Positions 21,428 through 34,013 of a stretch of 64,000 nt of DNA are shown in pieces. Source of the stretch: Bombyx mori. Its lineage: Eukaryota; Arthropoda; Insecta; Lepidoptera; Bombycidae. The notes under the pieces were generated by a model, which saw nothing but the letters and a program-made list of their open reading frames with translations, did no database searches and was not told the DNA's origin. Numbering within the stretch: the first letter of the stretch is position 1; each line of letters starts with the position of its first letter. The stretch covers positions 6,026,501 to 6,090,500 of the forward strand of contig NC_085130.1 in NCBI RefSeq assembly GCF_030269925.1, given 5' to 3'. The position numbers and the translations under genes are program-made.

Positions 21428-24400
21428 AAATTTGGCGGATTATACTTATTGGGATTCTGGGGAATCCCTAAGAAAAAGCAGTGGCTTAATCTATGATTTA
21501 CTTTACTAGAGTGTTACTGTTGAATCAAACCTTTATAGTTTTTATACACAACTCTGTTTTATTCTTTTACTTGTCAACTCGACTTAATGTCATTCTCTCT
21601 CCATAAAATAAAATGTTCATTGTTTTACTTTAATTATCGTTTATTTTAAAATTCACAACAGTTACTAGTATAGGCTTTGCTTTTTACCCCAAAATATCCT
21701 AAATCCTGGTATTTTTTAAATTGTCTTTATCATCCAAAATATCAGCTATTTTTCCCTAAAAAAGGGAGAATTCCCTAAAAGTGGAAGCACTGCTTCAAAG
21801 TACGCTACATTTTTTATTGAGTCAGAACTCATATCTGCCATCTAGTGAGTTTATTAGATCATTAATGCCTAAAAGTTACAAAAATGACGTCGCCACAGGA
21901 GTAAGATGACGCTAGTTGTATGTTATTTTCCTTTGTATGGGAGTTGCACCCCCCTTCTCAAATATATTAAGTGTATAATCTATGAGTGAGTCGTCTATTC
22001 ATAGATTATACACTTAATATATTAGAGATAGATGCGCAACTCTCATTTTTATTTTTGCTTTAGTTAAAGCCCGGTCCAGAAGGCGTCGCTACGGTCGATT
22101 ATTAGTCTCCCTACCCCCCACTAGGTGGCTTTATTAGTAATTTTAATATTTTTAATAACTCTCTTTATGAAAAAATCTTATCGTTTAGAATCGCTGAAAT
22201 TCCCGGTAGTACTTATGAGATATTAAGGAATGTTTGATTGTGTTCAGCATTCTAATCGATAAGATCTTTTCATACAGAGAGAAAACAGTTTTTTTAAATA
22301 AAAAGCTGTAATTCTCTGTAAGCTATTTAATTTCCCTATATTACAAACAATTTTCTGTTAAAAGATTGTATGAACGTACAATTGTATAAAATTTCGAATA
22401 ACAATAACTCCTCTAGATTAATCCTACTAGCGTACACATTAAATCGAAAGTTATCTAAAAGTTAATTAAGTCTAGATAATCAAATCATTCAATGTCAATT
22501 AAGTCATTTGTGCGAAATATAAACATGTCAGCTTTCCATTACAAACATAGTAGACAATTTGAATTAAATTTAATAAATTTGTTTCTTAACGATAGCAGTT
22601 CTTGCTTAAAGTTGATCGTGACAGATCATGACCTTGTATGAAAATATTACATTTATAAACACTACCTATGCTTCGTCATACAATAATTGTCATTTAAACT
22701 AGCATTGTAGAGATAATACACACACTAAAGTGAATACTGAATTATTCTTAGCATTCTTATAAACATTTAGAAATTTAAGAAACGATTAACCCACAATCAT
22801 GTTCATAACATGTGACATTTTGTTCTGCACAAACGTTTTGTTACATGATTTGAAAAACAAAAAAAACAAAAAATGTTTAAAAAATGTAATGATGATTTAA
22901 AGTACTCTTAAATATTGACAGTTTGTACTTAATGACGCTTATAGTAATCTTAGACATGATTACATTAGTTATACTTTTATTCCCTATCTAAATTATTTCT
23001 ATTCTGACGTTTCTGATGCTTTAGCTTTGGTAATACTAGATGAAACAAACAGCAGATTGAAAGAAAATCATCTTAAAGTTAATTACATTCATTACAAACC
23101 ATTAGTTTGCATTTTGTTACAAAAAAAACTGATGTTCGTTACATGCAAATGAATTATAAACATACACATGCAAACATAAAATGTAAATTTATCTTTTAAT
23201 CCAAATTAAATGTACATTAATATTGCATCTAAATAATAGAAAGGGTTTCGAAAATTTTTATTGCACTCAACAGCAGACGAGCACGCAACCCGGCTCATGA
23301 TAAGTGGTCACCAGTGCTTATAAACTTCAGCAGTGCCATAGAGGTTGCTGTCTATCACTTAAGTTTTAATAAATTATTAATATACTCAGTCACAAGCATA
23401 TTGATTTCACATAATGAAAATGTAAGAAACATAATCATGTTTGGGCATTTTCATTTATATCTGCTCATACAGAAAACACAACTTAGCAAATATATTCCAC
23501 ATTTAATCTAAATAATTGCAAATAATGCTTTTGAAGACCGTTGACTTTTGATCATTAATTAAAATCATCTTCTCGTAGAATTTACAAAAGGTTATTTACA
23601 AAAATTTATATCAGTATTTTCATATATTACTAACTTCCTAATTACAACTATTCAAACGTAATACTATAACTATAAGAACTAAACAACCTATTTTAAAACA
23701 AAATTGGCATCAATTTAGTTCTTATGAACTATTTCAATTATTAATTTATAAATTAAATCATTATAAAAAAAAATTTTTAAAAAAATTTTTAAAAAAAATT
23801 AAGATCCCTTGAGAGTTCACGTTCCTTGCTGAATCAGTTTCTCTTCTGAAACGGAGAAACAAAGTATCTTAAGTATGTAACAAATATTGAAAAAATACGA
23901 CCATGAAAAATTTAGTGTTAATGTAATCATACTTACAATTTAATATATTACATAACACGTTCTGGTTCAAATATAGTGCATCAATCTTTTGATGTTTCAG
24001 ACATTTTAGTGCTCCTTATAATTTTTCCATAAAATTTTGTCATTATCAAACCTTTGTCTACAAAAATAAAAACATTATTTTATATAGGGTAGAAGGATGA
24101 ACGTGGTCACAGGCCACTTGGTGTAACTTGGTTATCAAACACCAGGAAACAAAACGTGAATGCCATCATCTAACTTTGGATGTGAGATCAATTGTTCTGT
24201 ATTTTATTTAAACAGGAAAGCATGACTGATTGATCATTCCAAAAAACTAGTTCGGGCCCACTTGACAATAAGCATATAATACGCTGAGTTGCAAAACATA
24301 AATACTTCCACCCACTCGAGACAATTTTATTATCTGAGGTGTGTGTGTGATAGTACGAGACTTAATACCGACTGTTTTGATCAAAACTTAACATATATGA

Positions 24401-24513
24401 TAGATAGGCAGCAGAAATAGGAAGGACCATTAGTTGGTGCTAATTCATTTAATTATATTATGAATAATAATTCTGTTAGCAAATAATATACCGGGAAAAT
24501 AGTGTAAACTCAC

Positions 24514-24562
24514 CGTTATCAAGGCATCCGAAATAGCATTTCATTTTCGATCTTCGAGGCAT
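24514..24562 (-). pseudogene. THAP-like first exon in element copy 2
   Basis: Identical in sequence to the copy 1 exon, including the GTGAGT donor. Short, and identified by the C-x3-C start only. Confidence 0.5.
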
Positions 24563-25057
24563 GCTGATTTTTAATAATAAACTTTCTGTAAGAAATGAAA
24601 ATAGTTACACAGGCTTACGAAACGCTAACGAAGAAAAAAGTATTGGAGCCAAGTTATGTCTAAAGAGAATTCAAAACAGAGTTTCTCAATGTCTAATCGT
24701 CTAATATTCTCATAAAGCTAAAAGTTGCTCTTAATTAATACTACAACGTAAAATAACTCACACCAAGACAAAAAAAAAACGATTTAAAAAATTAAATCGT
24801 TACGACATTTTGAAAACTTTTTTTTTTTTGAGGTTGTTTTACGGCCCTGGAATTTTGAAAACTTCAAAGCAGTGTTTCCACTTACGTTTTTTTTAACACA
24901 TTTTACCCTAGTTTCTTTTGAATTTATCCCTAAAATTTCCTAGACAACTTTCATAAATCCTTTATATAGAAAGCATAAATAAAATACAGAAAATAAACCA
25001 CAGCATATAATTTAATGTAGGTATATATAATATAAACGCCCCCAGAAGATCATAGAT

Positions 25058-25351
25058 CTATAGGATTAGAATTTTCAAGGAAGTCGACGCATTGCTTTTA
25101 TATTCTTTTGCTGCACGCAACCTAACACTGTTCGGTTCTAAAATTGAGCAATTGTTTGCTGGCAAATTTGGGAACTTTCTATGAAGCAAGCCGTTCAGGG
25201 TTTCATTAGAAAGCCTGTTTCTTTTGTCAGTTTTAAATTTGAGAACACTGAATAATCTTTCCACCTCAGTCTTTGAAGAAGGAACTGCTAGCAAAAGTGA
25301 AATGACAATTACAAGGTTTTCGTAAATGAAATTACCATGATAATCTTTCAT
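25058..25351 (-). pseudogene. hAT transposase C-terminal dimerisation domain (97 aa)
   Basis: The open frame contains the hATC signature: LLAVPSSKTEVERLFSVLKF followed by TDKRNRLSNETLNGLL. Only the C-terminal domain is present; the catalytic core is missing. On the minus strand this piece lies upstream of the THAP-like exon, the reverse of the order expected in THAP-hAT proteins. It is a relic. Confidence 0.8.
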
Positions 25352-25987
25352 GGTACATGAAGTACCTGTATATTACAATACAAGTAAGTTCGGTGACATC
25401 AACGAAAATAGGTAAATAAAAATTTGGCGGATTATACTTATTGGGATTCTGGGGAATCCCTCAGAAAAAAGCAGTGGCTTAATCTATAATTTACTTTACT
25501 AGAGGGTTACTGTTGAATCAAACCTTCTTTATAGTTTTTATACACAACTCTGTTTTATTCTTTTACTTGTCAACTCAACTTAATGTCATTCTCTCTCCAT
25601 AAAATAAAATGTTCATTGTTTTACTTTAATTATCGTTTATTTTAAAATTCACAACAGTTACTAGTATAGGCTTTGCTTTTTACCCCGAAATATTCTAAAT
25701 CCTGGTATTTTTTAAATTGTCTTTATCATCCAAAATATCAGCTATTTTTCCCTAAAAAAGGGAAAATTCCCTAAAAGTGGAAGCACTGCTTCAAAGTACG
25801 CTAACATTTTTTATTGAGTCAGAACTCGTATCTGCCATCTAGTGAGTTTATTAGTTCATTAAGGCCAAAACGTTTCAAAAATGACCTCGCCGGTTCCTAA
25901 AGATGACGCTAGTTGTATGTTATTTTCCTTTGTATGGGAGTTGCACCCATACAAAGGAATTACAATACAATTAATTAATTGATACCC

Positions 25988-26340
25988 ACATCAATTTACT
26001 CATTAATCCACATCGGTAGTTGATTATTATAAAATAAAAGAAACTATTATGAGGCTGTAATATGAGTCGTCTATTATCAAAGGTGGCAATCTGTGCATTT
26101 GGACAAAAAAAATTTATTGATATGTCAATACAGATTGATTTGAATATAATCGTCTCCTTCAAAGAATACGGTTCAAAACCTGCATTAAATAAAGGATATT
26201 AGTTAACCTGTTATTTATCTAAGATGTCGTTCCGAAGAGTTTTGTGACTGCCAATGGAATACAAAGTCAATAATTCGTTTTTCTGATTTACCAATCATTG
26301 TCCAAAAGTCAGATTGCCGGCTTTGATAATAGTCGACTCA
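25988..26340. repeat. Copied segment of L intron 2 with its MITE
   Basis: Collinear with 14851-15203 at high identity (a few differences in 353 bp). It includes 75 bp of non-MITE intron on one side and stops exactly at the MITE end on the other. The flanking TA seen at 15204 is missing here. Confidence 0.85.
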
Positions 26341-26382
26341 AGTACGGTACCGTACCGTACCATGTAATTACTAAGTACTAGA

Positions 26383-26426
26383 GCTGTAGCCTCGAATATA
26401 TTAAGTGTATAATCTATGGCTGTAGC
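26383..26426. mobile_element. 28-bp solo hAT terminus with 8-bp target duplication
   Basis: GCTGTAGC (26383-26390 and 26419-26426) brackets ctcgaatatattaagtgt plus ataatctatg, which is the right terminal repeat of the 17.6-25.9 kb elements. It is an extreme deletion derivative or a footprint. Confidence 0.65.
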
Positions 26427-27123
26427 AAACCGTATGTATTAGGTGAATGAAGTTGGCCCCTCAAAAAAATTTTTCTTTCCTATTTTCTACTTATTTTCTA
26501 TTAATTCGTTTGTTCATCATTTGTTCTTGATTGTTCACTATTAATAATTGTTTGTTCTGCATTTATTTATTTTAAAAAAAATATTAAAAATAAATGTACA
26601 AGTTGCAATTTGCAACTCGATTGCAATTTTTAATATTTTTTCGTCCTTAATGACTCGTAAATATTAATTTTCGATTGTTCTTATATAAAACACGTTTGTT
26701 CTCTTTCGAAATTACTCGTTTTTTGTTTAATTTACTATTTGTATTAGTTGATTAAATGTATGCAAAATATGTGTACTGCGCATGCGTCAACTATAATGCC
26801 TAAACTTTCTATTTCTACGCGGTTTTAATCGTGAAAAAAAAAAACAAATATAAATCCTTAAGGAGCAATTGATTGGTATACAGTTTAATTAAAAAAATAA
26901 AAAATAAATAAATGAAATAATGTACATTGGCGTAAAGTTAGACCAAATACATTTTTTCCATCCTCCTACCTATCGTTATGAACACAGAACACTATGTTAT
27001 GAAGGTATAAAAAAGATAGGGAGTTCACATAGGTAATATAAACAAATAAGTCAATAATATGTTCATTCTTTATCTTTCAAGAGATAATGTAGGTATACAT
27101 TATCTCTTGAAATTCACCTGCAG

Positions 27124-27223
27124 ATCGTTGAGTCTCACATACCCCGCGCGCCCCCTAGGCGCGGGGACCTCGTAGGAGGTTCGGCCACCGGCCCGAGAAA
27201 AAAAAAAAAAAAAAAAAAAAAAA
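27124..27223 (+). mobile_element. LINE 3' tail with long poly(A)
   Basis: The block gttgagtctcacataccccg, then a cgcggggacctcgtaggagg block, then about 27 A residues. The same tail ends the LINE at 34268-34639. Confidence 0.7.
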
Positions 27224-27344
27224 CAGGTATACATTAATAACTTTTTTACACAGTCGAAATTATATTCCTAACATTAGTAAAATAACATTTTAATATTTTT
27301 TTTATAGGTTATGTATTGAAAGTGTTGGAAAATTATTTCATGTT

Positions 27345-27980
27345 TTAGCTGGAAAACGACATTGAGAATTATATGCAATACAAGATAATGGGCTCCATCT
27401 AATGAATTCGAATGAAACCAAACTGTTTACCATCCAAATTCGATTGTCGGGCAGATATAAAACGAAAATTCACTCAAAGTGAACCTCGACCTGCATTTGT
27501 GAAACGGCAAAGACTCACTATTGTCAAGGAGATTGAAGAGACGACTAAAAATGAGATGTGTTATATTATTATACCTTTGCCATCTTGTAGTCAAGGTAGG
27601 TGTAACTGTCAATAATTAGTAACACTCACAGATCTCATAACAATATCAGAAAAAATAAAGAATAGTTAGTTAGTTAGTGGAAGTAGCCAAAATGGGCAAG
27701 TGGACCTCAGTTCCTATTACATAAGGTACTAGGAAGTTTCGTGATAATGAAAATTTATCACAGTGTAATATCACTTACTTATTTTAACAGTGAAGGAAAA
27801 CATTGTGATGAAACCTGCACACCTAAATGTTCTTAGGATTTTCTTAGGTGTGTAATCCACCAACCAGCACTAGGCCAGCGTGGTGGACTAAAGCCTAAAA
27901 ACCCTCTCAATGGTAGTGGAGGCCAGTGTCCAGCAAGGGGATATATTATATGGGCTGATGATGATGACTAGGAAGTTACA

Positions 27981-28016
<36 letters not shown>

Positions 28017-28400
28017 AGTACACATATAATCCTATATATTTACAAACTATAAGTTTGTTGGGTACCTAGAAATTGCTAACATTATTTCATATTTCCAGAT
28101 GTCCAGCCACTTGAAAATAGGTGTAGTAATGACAAAGCTATCCAAGTAGCTCCAGCACAGGAACACAAAGGCAAGGCAAGTGTGTATTGCCACATCACCC
28201 CTAAATATATCTGAAGCAAGTACAAGTAAACAATCAGAACCAGCAAAAAGAAAACTGTTGTTCCTGAGGACAAATTTGACAGTGATCAGTCAAATGCACC
28301 AGCAACAGAAGGATCAGCTGTTGAAAGTTATCTCTCTATATCTCCACTCCATCAAAGACTTGTGCACTTCATTTATTGAAATTAATATTAATGAATATTA
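27345..28400 (+). pseudogene. Captured gene fragments, THAP-like, two exons
   Basis: The first piece ends at 27595 (TCAAG/GTAGG) and includes KPNCLPSKFDC, similar to the LKPxAVPSxF end of THAP domains, then a basic stretch KRKFTQSEPRPAFVKRQR. The second begins at 28099 after TTTCCAG and stays open for about 36 codons. It then carries frameshifts and stops through EASTSKQSEPAKRK to 28400. It lies inside the foldback loop and is read as a captured, decayed gene piece. Confidence 0.5.
27983..28016. repeat. ACT triplet microsatellite
   Basis: About eleven tandem act/tac triplets. Confidence 0.9.
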
Positions 28401-29261
28401 ATTTAAATTATCGTGCGAATTTTGTGGTCAAAACATATATGTGTATTTTATAAATAAATATTCATTCTCAGTATTAATGTTGTTTTAATCTTCGATTGAA
28501 AAATTGGTTCTTAATGAATTTAGTTGGAGCTAAATACTGCTTGGAGCTTAATATTTTCGAATAACATAAACACGTGACTTTAAGCATAAACATATTTTTT
28601 GGTTAGGATAATTAAACAGGAAGTATAATTTATATGCCTATCATTCTTAAATAATTCAGTAAATAAATAAATTTTGAAAGATAATTAATGAACATATTTA
28701 CTTATTTGTTTATATTACCTATGTGAACTCCCTATCTTTTTTATACCTTCATAACGATAGGTAGGAGGATGGAAAAAATGTATTTGATCTAACTTTACGC
28801 CAATGCACATTATTTCATTTGTTTATTTTTTTATTTTTTTAATTAAACTGTATACCAATTAATTGCTCCTTCAGGATTTATATTTGTTTTTTTTCACGAA
28901 TAAAACCGTACACATATTTTGCATACATATTACATTTATTCAACTAATACAAATAGTTAATTAAACAAAAAATGAGTAATTTCGAAAGAGAACAAACGTG
29001 TTTTATATAAGAACAATCGAAAATGAATATTTACGAGTCATTAAAGATGAAAAAATATTAAAAATTGCAAGAGAGGGGCTAACTTGTAGGTATATTTTTA
29101 AATATTATTTTTAAATAAATAAATGCAGAACAAACAATTATTAACAGTGGACAATCAAGAACAAATGATGTACAAACGAATTAATAGAAAATAAGTAGAA
29201 AATATGAAAAAAAAAATTTTTTGAGGTTCATTCACCTGCCAAAATGTCCCTAGTCCCTAAG

Positions 29262-30844
29262 TACCATGACATGGGGTAAATTGGGATCCTGGGGTAAATT
29301 GGGACAAACCTGCGGAAGATTCTCAAAGTACCTGTAGCACGGAATCTACTTAATTTTGTTTATGTTAATATTTATCAATGTATAGAACAAAAACCAAGTT
29401 AACTATAGAGGTACTAAATATGAGTTAAGTTGGTCCCAAAAATTCGTCAAATTAAATTGAAAATAGTGGTTGAAAAGTGCGTTTTAAAACAGCTTAAAGA
29501 ACTTTTAAAAAAAGTAATATTAACGTTGTTTTTTCAATAAGATCACAGTTTATTTAAGTTTTTAATACACCTGGAAATACCACAACAAACGGTAAGTTGC
29601 AATATTCTTATTTTAAATACAATATTTCGACAAAATAAAAAATGTATATTTTTTCCTTTCTTTTTGGGGAAAATTGGGACGTATGTAGGGTAATTGGGAA
29701 CGAGACTGGATAAATTAGGGACGAGAAAACACAAAATTGGAACGCCAAAAGACAAAATAGGGATGGCTTGTTAGGGTTGTCATTGATATCTTATAATAGA
29801 TTTTTTAGCCTATACTATCACTTAATTGCGTGATGTAAAGAAGGTTAATGTGTTTATCAGTTAGTTTATGTAAGTATTATAGGTAAAAGAAAAGTATATA
29901 TATAATTACTTTTTTTTCGCGACATTTACCTTGTAATATCTGCCCGGTCGTATGTTCTTTATAGCAATAAAAAAAATTAAAAGTTAAAAGAACTCAAATG
30001 AATCAAAACTTTTGTTATTTCAGAATCTATTCACGCGTCGAATCATGATTATGTTAACATTTAAAACGCACACACAAATAAAAACAGGCCTCAGATTTTA
30101 AATGTAACATTAATTAAAAATTCGAGATATCCAATTATGAGTGAGTGAATTAATTGAGTTTAGTTATTTAGCTTAGAAAGAATTTCTTTTATTTTTGTTA
30201 TTATTGGCAGTAATCAGATAAAGCTGTTTTTTTATCTTATTCACCTGATATCTTACTCTTGCTCAAAGATTATTCTGAAAATGTTGATTAAATAAAATTG
30301 TATTATTGCATTTCCAATCCTTTTGTTTTCTATTTTTTATTCTATTTTATCATTTTGTTTCAGAGTTGTGATTTTTAAGGAAATTAAATAATAATTTTCT
30401 AAAATATAACATGCACATACTTTTTTTGATCATTGTATTGTTGATTATCATTCACGTCACATCGCTTCGGAATAGAAACCAGCTTAATTTACACTATGTT
30501 GTGTATTGTGCTTAAATTATGGATTGTATTCATCATTTCGGTCCATATAAATAATTATATGGCACCTACCTATATATCGCAGTACTGCGAGTTGACAACC
30601 CTTACAAATATCCCAATTTAACCCTTAACCGTGTCAATTTACCCCGGACGCTGGGTAAATTGGGACGGCCATTATTTTACCGATTATTTCTTTAAAATGA
30701 ATAATTAAAATTATGTAACGGTTTTTATCACCTAGGTACGTTCAAGACTCAACTTATTTCTTTGGTTGAGCAGTGACTATTTAATTGGAACTATTTTAAA
30801 ATTCAATCTGAAGGTCGATTTTGTCCCTATTTACCCCATTGTAC
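29262..30844. mobile_element. Element with GGGGTAAATTGGGA ends (about 1.6 kb)
   Basis: The left end has two copies of ggggtaaattggga (29273-29304). The right end tttgtccctatttacccc is the inverse. Related copies also occur inside at about 29665-29765 and 30605-30675. GTAC lies outside both ends. No transposase is seen. Confidence 0.6.
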
Positions 30845-30889
30845 GGTACCTAACTCTATGCTACCGTCATAGATTATGCACTAATATAT

Positions 30890-33300
30890 TTGAGAGCTGC
30901 TCATGGAGTTAATAAGTACCTACAACTGGAGTGCTGTCTAATGCCGAGAAATCGGTCTCGAAAGAGAATACTTTTTGGTCGCGGTGTCCTTGTCTAATGT
31001 GGTGACCATATATAATTTAATTATAGGACAAAATTATACACATGCATAAGTTTTGAATTTACCTTAAGTAATTCTGTGTAACCCTATGTAAATACAAAAC
31101 ACGTGCTTGCAACCTTTTATTTATGTAAATTCAATTCTAAACATTGCTTCGTCGTCATGGTGACTTTTTTTCGACGGTTTTTTTTGGAAATTGCTGCGTT
31201 GTCGAAAATCTAGCACTGAGTTTTATTACAAACATCATTACCTCAGTTCTATTACTTAAACTTCCTCAAACTCGTGTTTAACGTCCGAATACTCAACCGC
31301 GACTTAAATAATATATTATGTTGAACTTAATTACGCAATTCCTACTTTAATGTACTGGCTAAGTGGGCCGTGCAAATTAATATTTGACATACTGAGTGAG
31401 ACACTGCAACACACATGGTCTGCGCGTATCGGGTGCTCTTTTCCTACATTCACATCTTCAATTGATTTAAAATTGTTTGTATTTTTACTTCTGTGCTATT
31501 TTAATGACACGTGTATATTAAGTCTACTAGTTACATTTTAGGAAATAAAACACAATGGGTAATAAAATGAAATGAACTGAAATTCATTTATTTGTTATAT
31601 GTAGACAATTAAATAACTCTTAAATGACAAGTCAATACACATAACACGATACACATAGTACTTGATCTCTATTTACAAAATATTGGTTATACATATTATT
31701 ATTATTAAGTTCAGTTAATTTTCTGTAGTCTTATAATATAACATTTCCTCTATTTTAAGTAAATTCTTTTTTTTCAACGAAATACATAATTTATTTTAAT
31801 CAATATCTAAGTGGACCATGAGTATCATTAAAATTTCGCAATTTAAATTTCAATTCAATTAAAAATCGCCATTTTTCTTTAATAAATCTAAAATCGACTT
31901 TATATTTACAATCACTATTTCGCGACTTTTAAGTTTTTGTTTCAATACCTTAACATCTTGTCGTAATTTTGCTTTTCTCGGGGTATTTTTTATTTCTTGC
32001 GTTTGAGTACTTGATTCTTCTTGTTTGACCTTTATATAGGACATTTTCCAGAAATTCCAACGTCATATTTACTAGAAGATCCTACTCGTTCGCTTAACGT
32101 CAGGCAAATGATATACATGCTTCCGTGCGACGCTATTCAATACAATAAAAAAAGTTCAAAAAATACCACGTGATGGCTCTTATAATATGAAAAATACATT
32201 GCAAAATTATAGTTTTCACGATTGTTTTTTCAAATTTAGTATATGACATAGATTAAGTACAATTTACAAGACAAATGGTATTAAATATTATAATGAGAAA
32301 AAATATCTCACATTTTAAAAATATATGCTCACACTAGTAAAAATTTATCAATGAATCTGACATATGGAAGGATATTCCACAAACTGGAGACGATTCTCGC
32401 TTAAAACCACTTACATTAAAAGTGTTCACCATGATTACACGGAAACTTTCACGATTTTCGAAAAAAAAACAAGCCACAAGCTGTATCAGTGCCATTTTAA
32501 CTTCGCACTACAAACGTAAATAGACGCCATTTTTCTTTTAATCCATTCATAGCTCTTTTTCGGTGATGCCAACAATTAATCTGGCTTCCCACCAAATTCA
32601 ACATGAAAACCATCAGAAATCTACGTACCTACCATTAAATTTTCCATTAAACAGAGTTCTTATTAACATAGAACAATAATTTTTTTGTTAATAAGCTTTA
32701 TTAATATATGATGTTCTATTAAAAATCAATATATATCATATAATCAATACTTCTTATATAATTTATTTTAATAAATTGTCATCATCAGAAACTAATTTCA
32801 CCATAACTTTGTACGTTTATTTTGAACCAATTTAATTTTTGACGTTGATGGAAATTCTAAATTCTCGCAACATTTTCTAGTTAAGTTTAAGTCACTTCGT
32901 TTAAATAATATGTATTTAGATATATTATTGTCATAAAATGTTTAAAATCCTGTAAAGTGGATTGATTTTAAACTTTTCGATAATTTTCAACAACACCCAA
33001 GCTACTAAAAAATCCACTAACCACTAAAAGCCATTTTTGATAACGAAGACGGGGTCCAAATTCCGAGATTTTATGGAAAATCCTCTAAGCTAGCAACACT
33101 GCTTTTTGTTTGTAAAATGTGCGAGAGGGACACCACCACTTAATAATCATTCTCTTTTCAGACCGTTTTTCCTTACATCTTTTGCTATTTAAAAATAAAC
33201 TTTAAGCCATAGAGATAAAGTATATTTTTAGTTTTTATGTCAAACGAAGTAAGCACTCCAGTTAGAATAGTAACTCTATGGAGCTGCTACGTACGGTACC
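30890..33300. other. AT-rich intergenic DNA, mostly unassigned
   Basis: Starts with a reverse solo copy of the hAT terminus (catagattatgcactaata at 30868) and otherwise shows only a short THAP-protein-like frame at 31859-32044. No exon set was found. Confidence 0.4.
31859..32044 (-). pseudogene. THAP-protein-like coiled segment
   Basis: A 61-codon frame with SSTQTQ, NTPRKAKLRQDVKVLKQKL and a leucine-rich end. It resembles the linker and coiled coil after the THAP domain in THAP-type transposases. It is isolated, so a relic is the best reading. Confidence 0.35.
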
Positions 33301-34013
33301 ATAGAGTTGGTACCTACCTATTTCATGGCTCTGTAAATTTGGCCCCCCTTTTTTTGATTTACGGATTTATTTTTAATTTTAATTATTTATTCGTCGTTTG
33401 TTCGTTAATGATCAAATGTAAAAATTGTTTGTTCGTCATTTATTTATTTATAATTAATTAAACAAATGATCACCGTTAAGTGGGCCCCTCTTGCTAGATA
33501 TCTTTATTTTTATCGCTCAGATTAATGCACTTTGATCAATTATCGTTTGTTCGATGACTATTGGTGATTGTTCGATCATAAAGACAATTAAATTCCCAAT
33601 TATTAATCACTTTATATCTAGCAAACTATCACCTCACGCCTACATTGCGCGTGCGCCGGTTTTGTCAGTCAATTGGCAATGGCCATATTTACTAGCGTTT
33701 TGTTTACAAGTGCGTTTATACTGTCTAATTATTTCTTATGTAGATCAAAAAAATATTGAAAACTTCAACAAACTTCAACAATACTTCAACAAAAAAATGT
33801 TAGTGAATTGAATGAAACGGCCAATTAGTCGTTAAGATACGATTAGCGCGGTTTTAATAAATTCAGTTATTTTTAATGATATTGAATATTAACAAGCACA
33901 TTGAAATTTCAGTGATTTCTAATTATTTTTAAGAATGTTTTAGGAGTACAACTTTCGTGTTAAAATGATACTATTCATTACCATGCAATAGGAGATAGTT
34001 ATGATACTTGTAT

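Larger units (their letters stand above)
17636..21984 (-). mobile_element. THAP/hAT-type element, tandem copy 1
   Basis: Begins CATAGATTATACACTTAATA and ends in the inverse at 21967-21984. It is nearly identical by eye to copy 2 at 22000-25948, except for a 410-bp insertion at 21018-21427. It is mostly non-coding AT-rich DNA, with a THAP-like first exon at 20109-20157 and an hAT-dimerisation relic at 20656-20947, both minus strand. The 15-bp spacer AGTGAGTCGTCTATT lies on each side. It is probably a non-autonomous or decayed hAT element. Confidence 0.8.
22000..25948 (-). mobile_element. THAP/hAT-type element, tandem copy 2
   Basis: Starts with the same CATAGATTATACACTTAATA end. It stays collinear with copy 1 to 25948, where it breaks inside the tail before the right terminal repeat. 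It has a 40-bp A/T expansion near 23738-23790. The THAP-like exon is at 24514-24562 and the hAT dimerisation relic at 25058-25351. Confidence 0.8.
26441..29237. mobile_element. Foldback element 1 (about 2.8 kb, arms of about 0.6 kb)
   Basis: The arms 26441-27095 and 28663-29237 are inverted copies, both starting AGGTGAATGAA. They share long blocks such as ttgttctctttcgaaattac and gatagggagttcacataggt. The loop holds a LINE tail (27124-27223), gene fragments with splice sites (27345-28400) and a triplet repeat. No transposase is seen. Confidence 0.75.
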
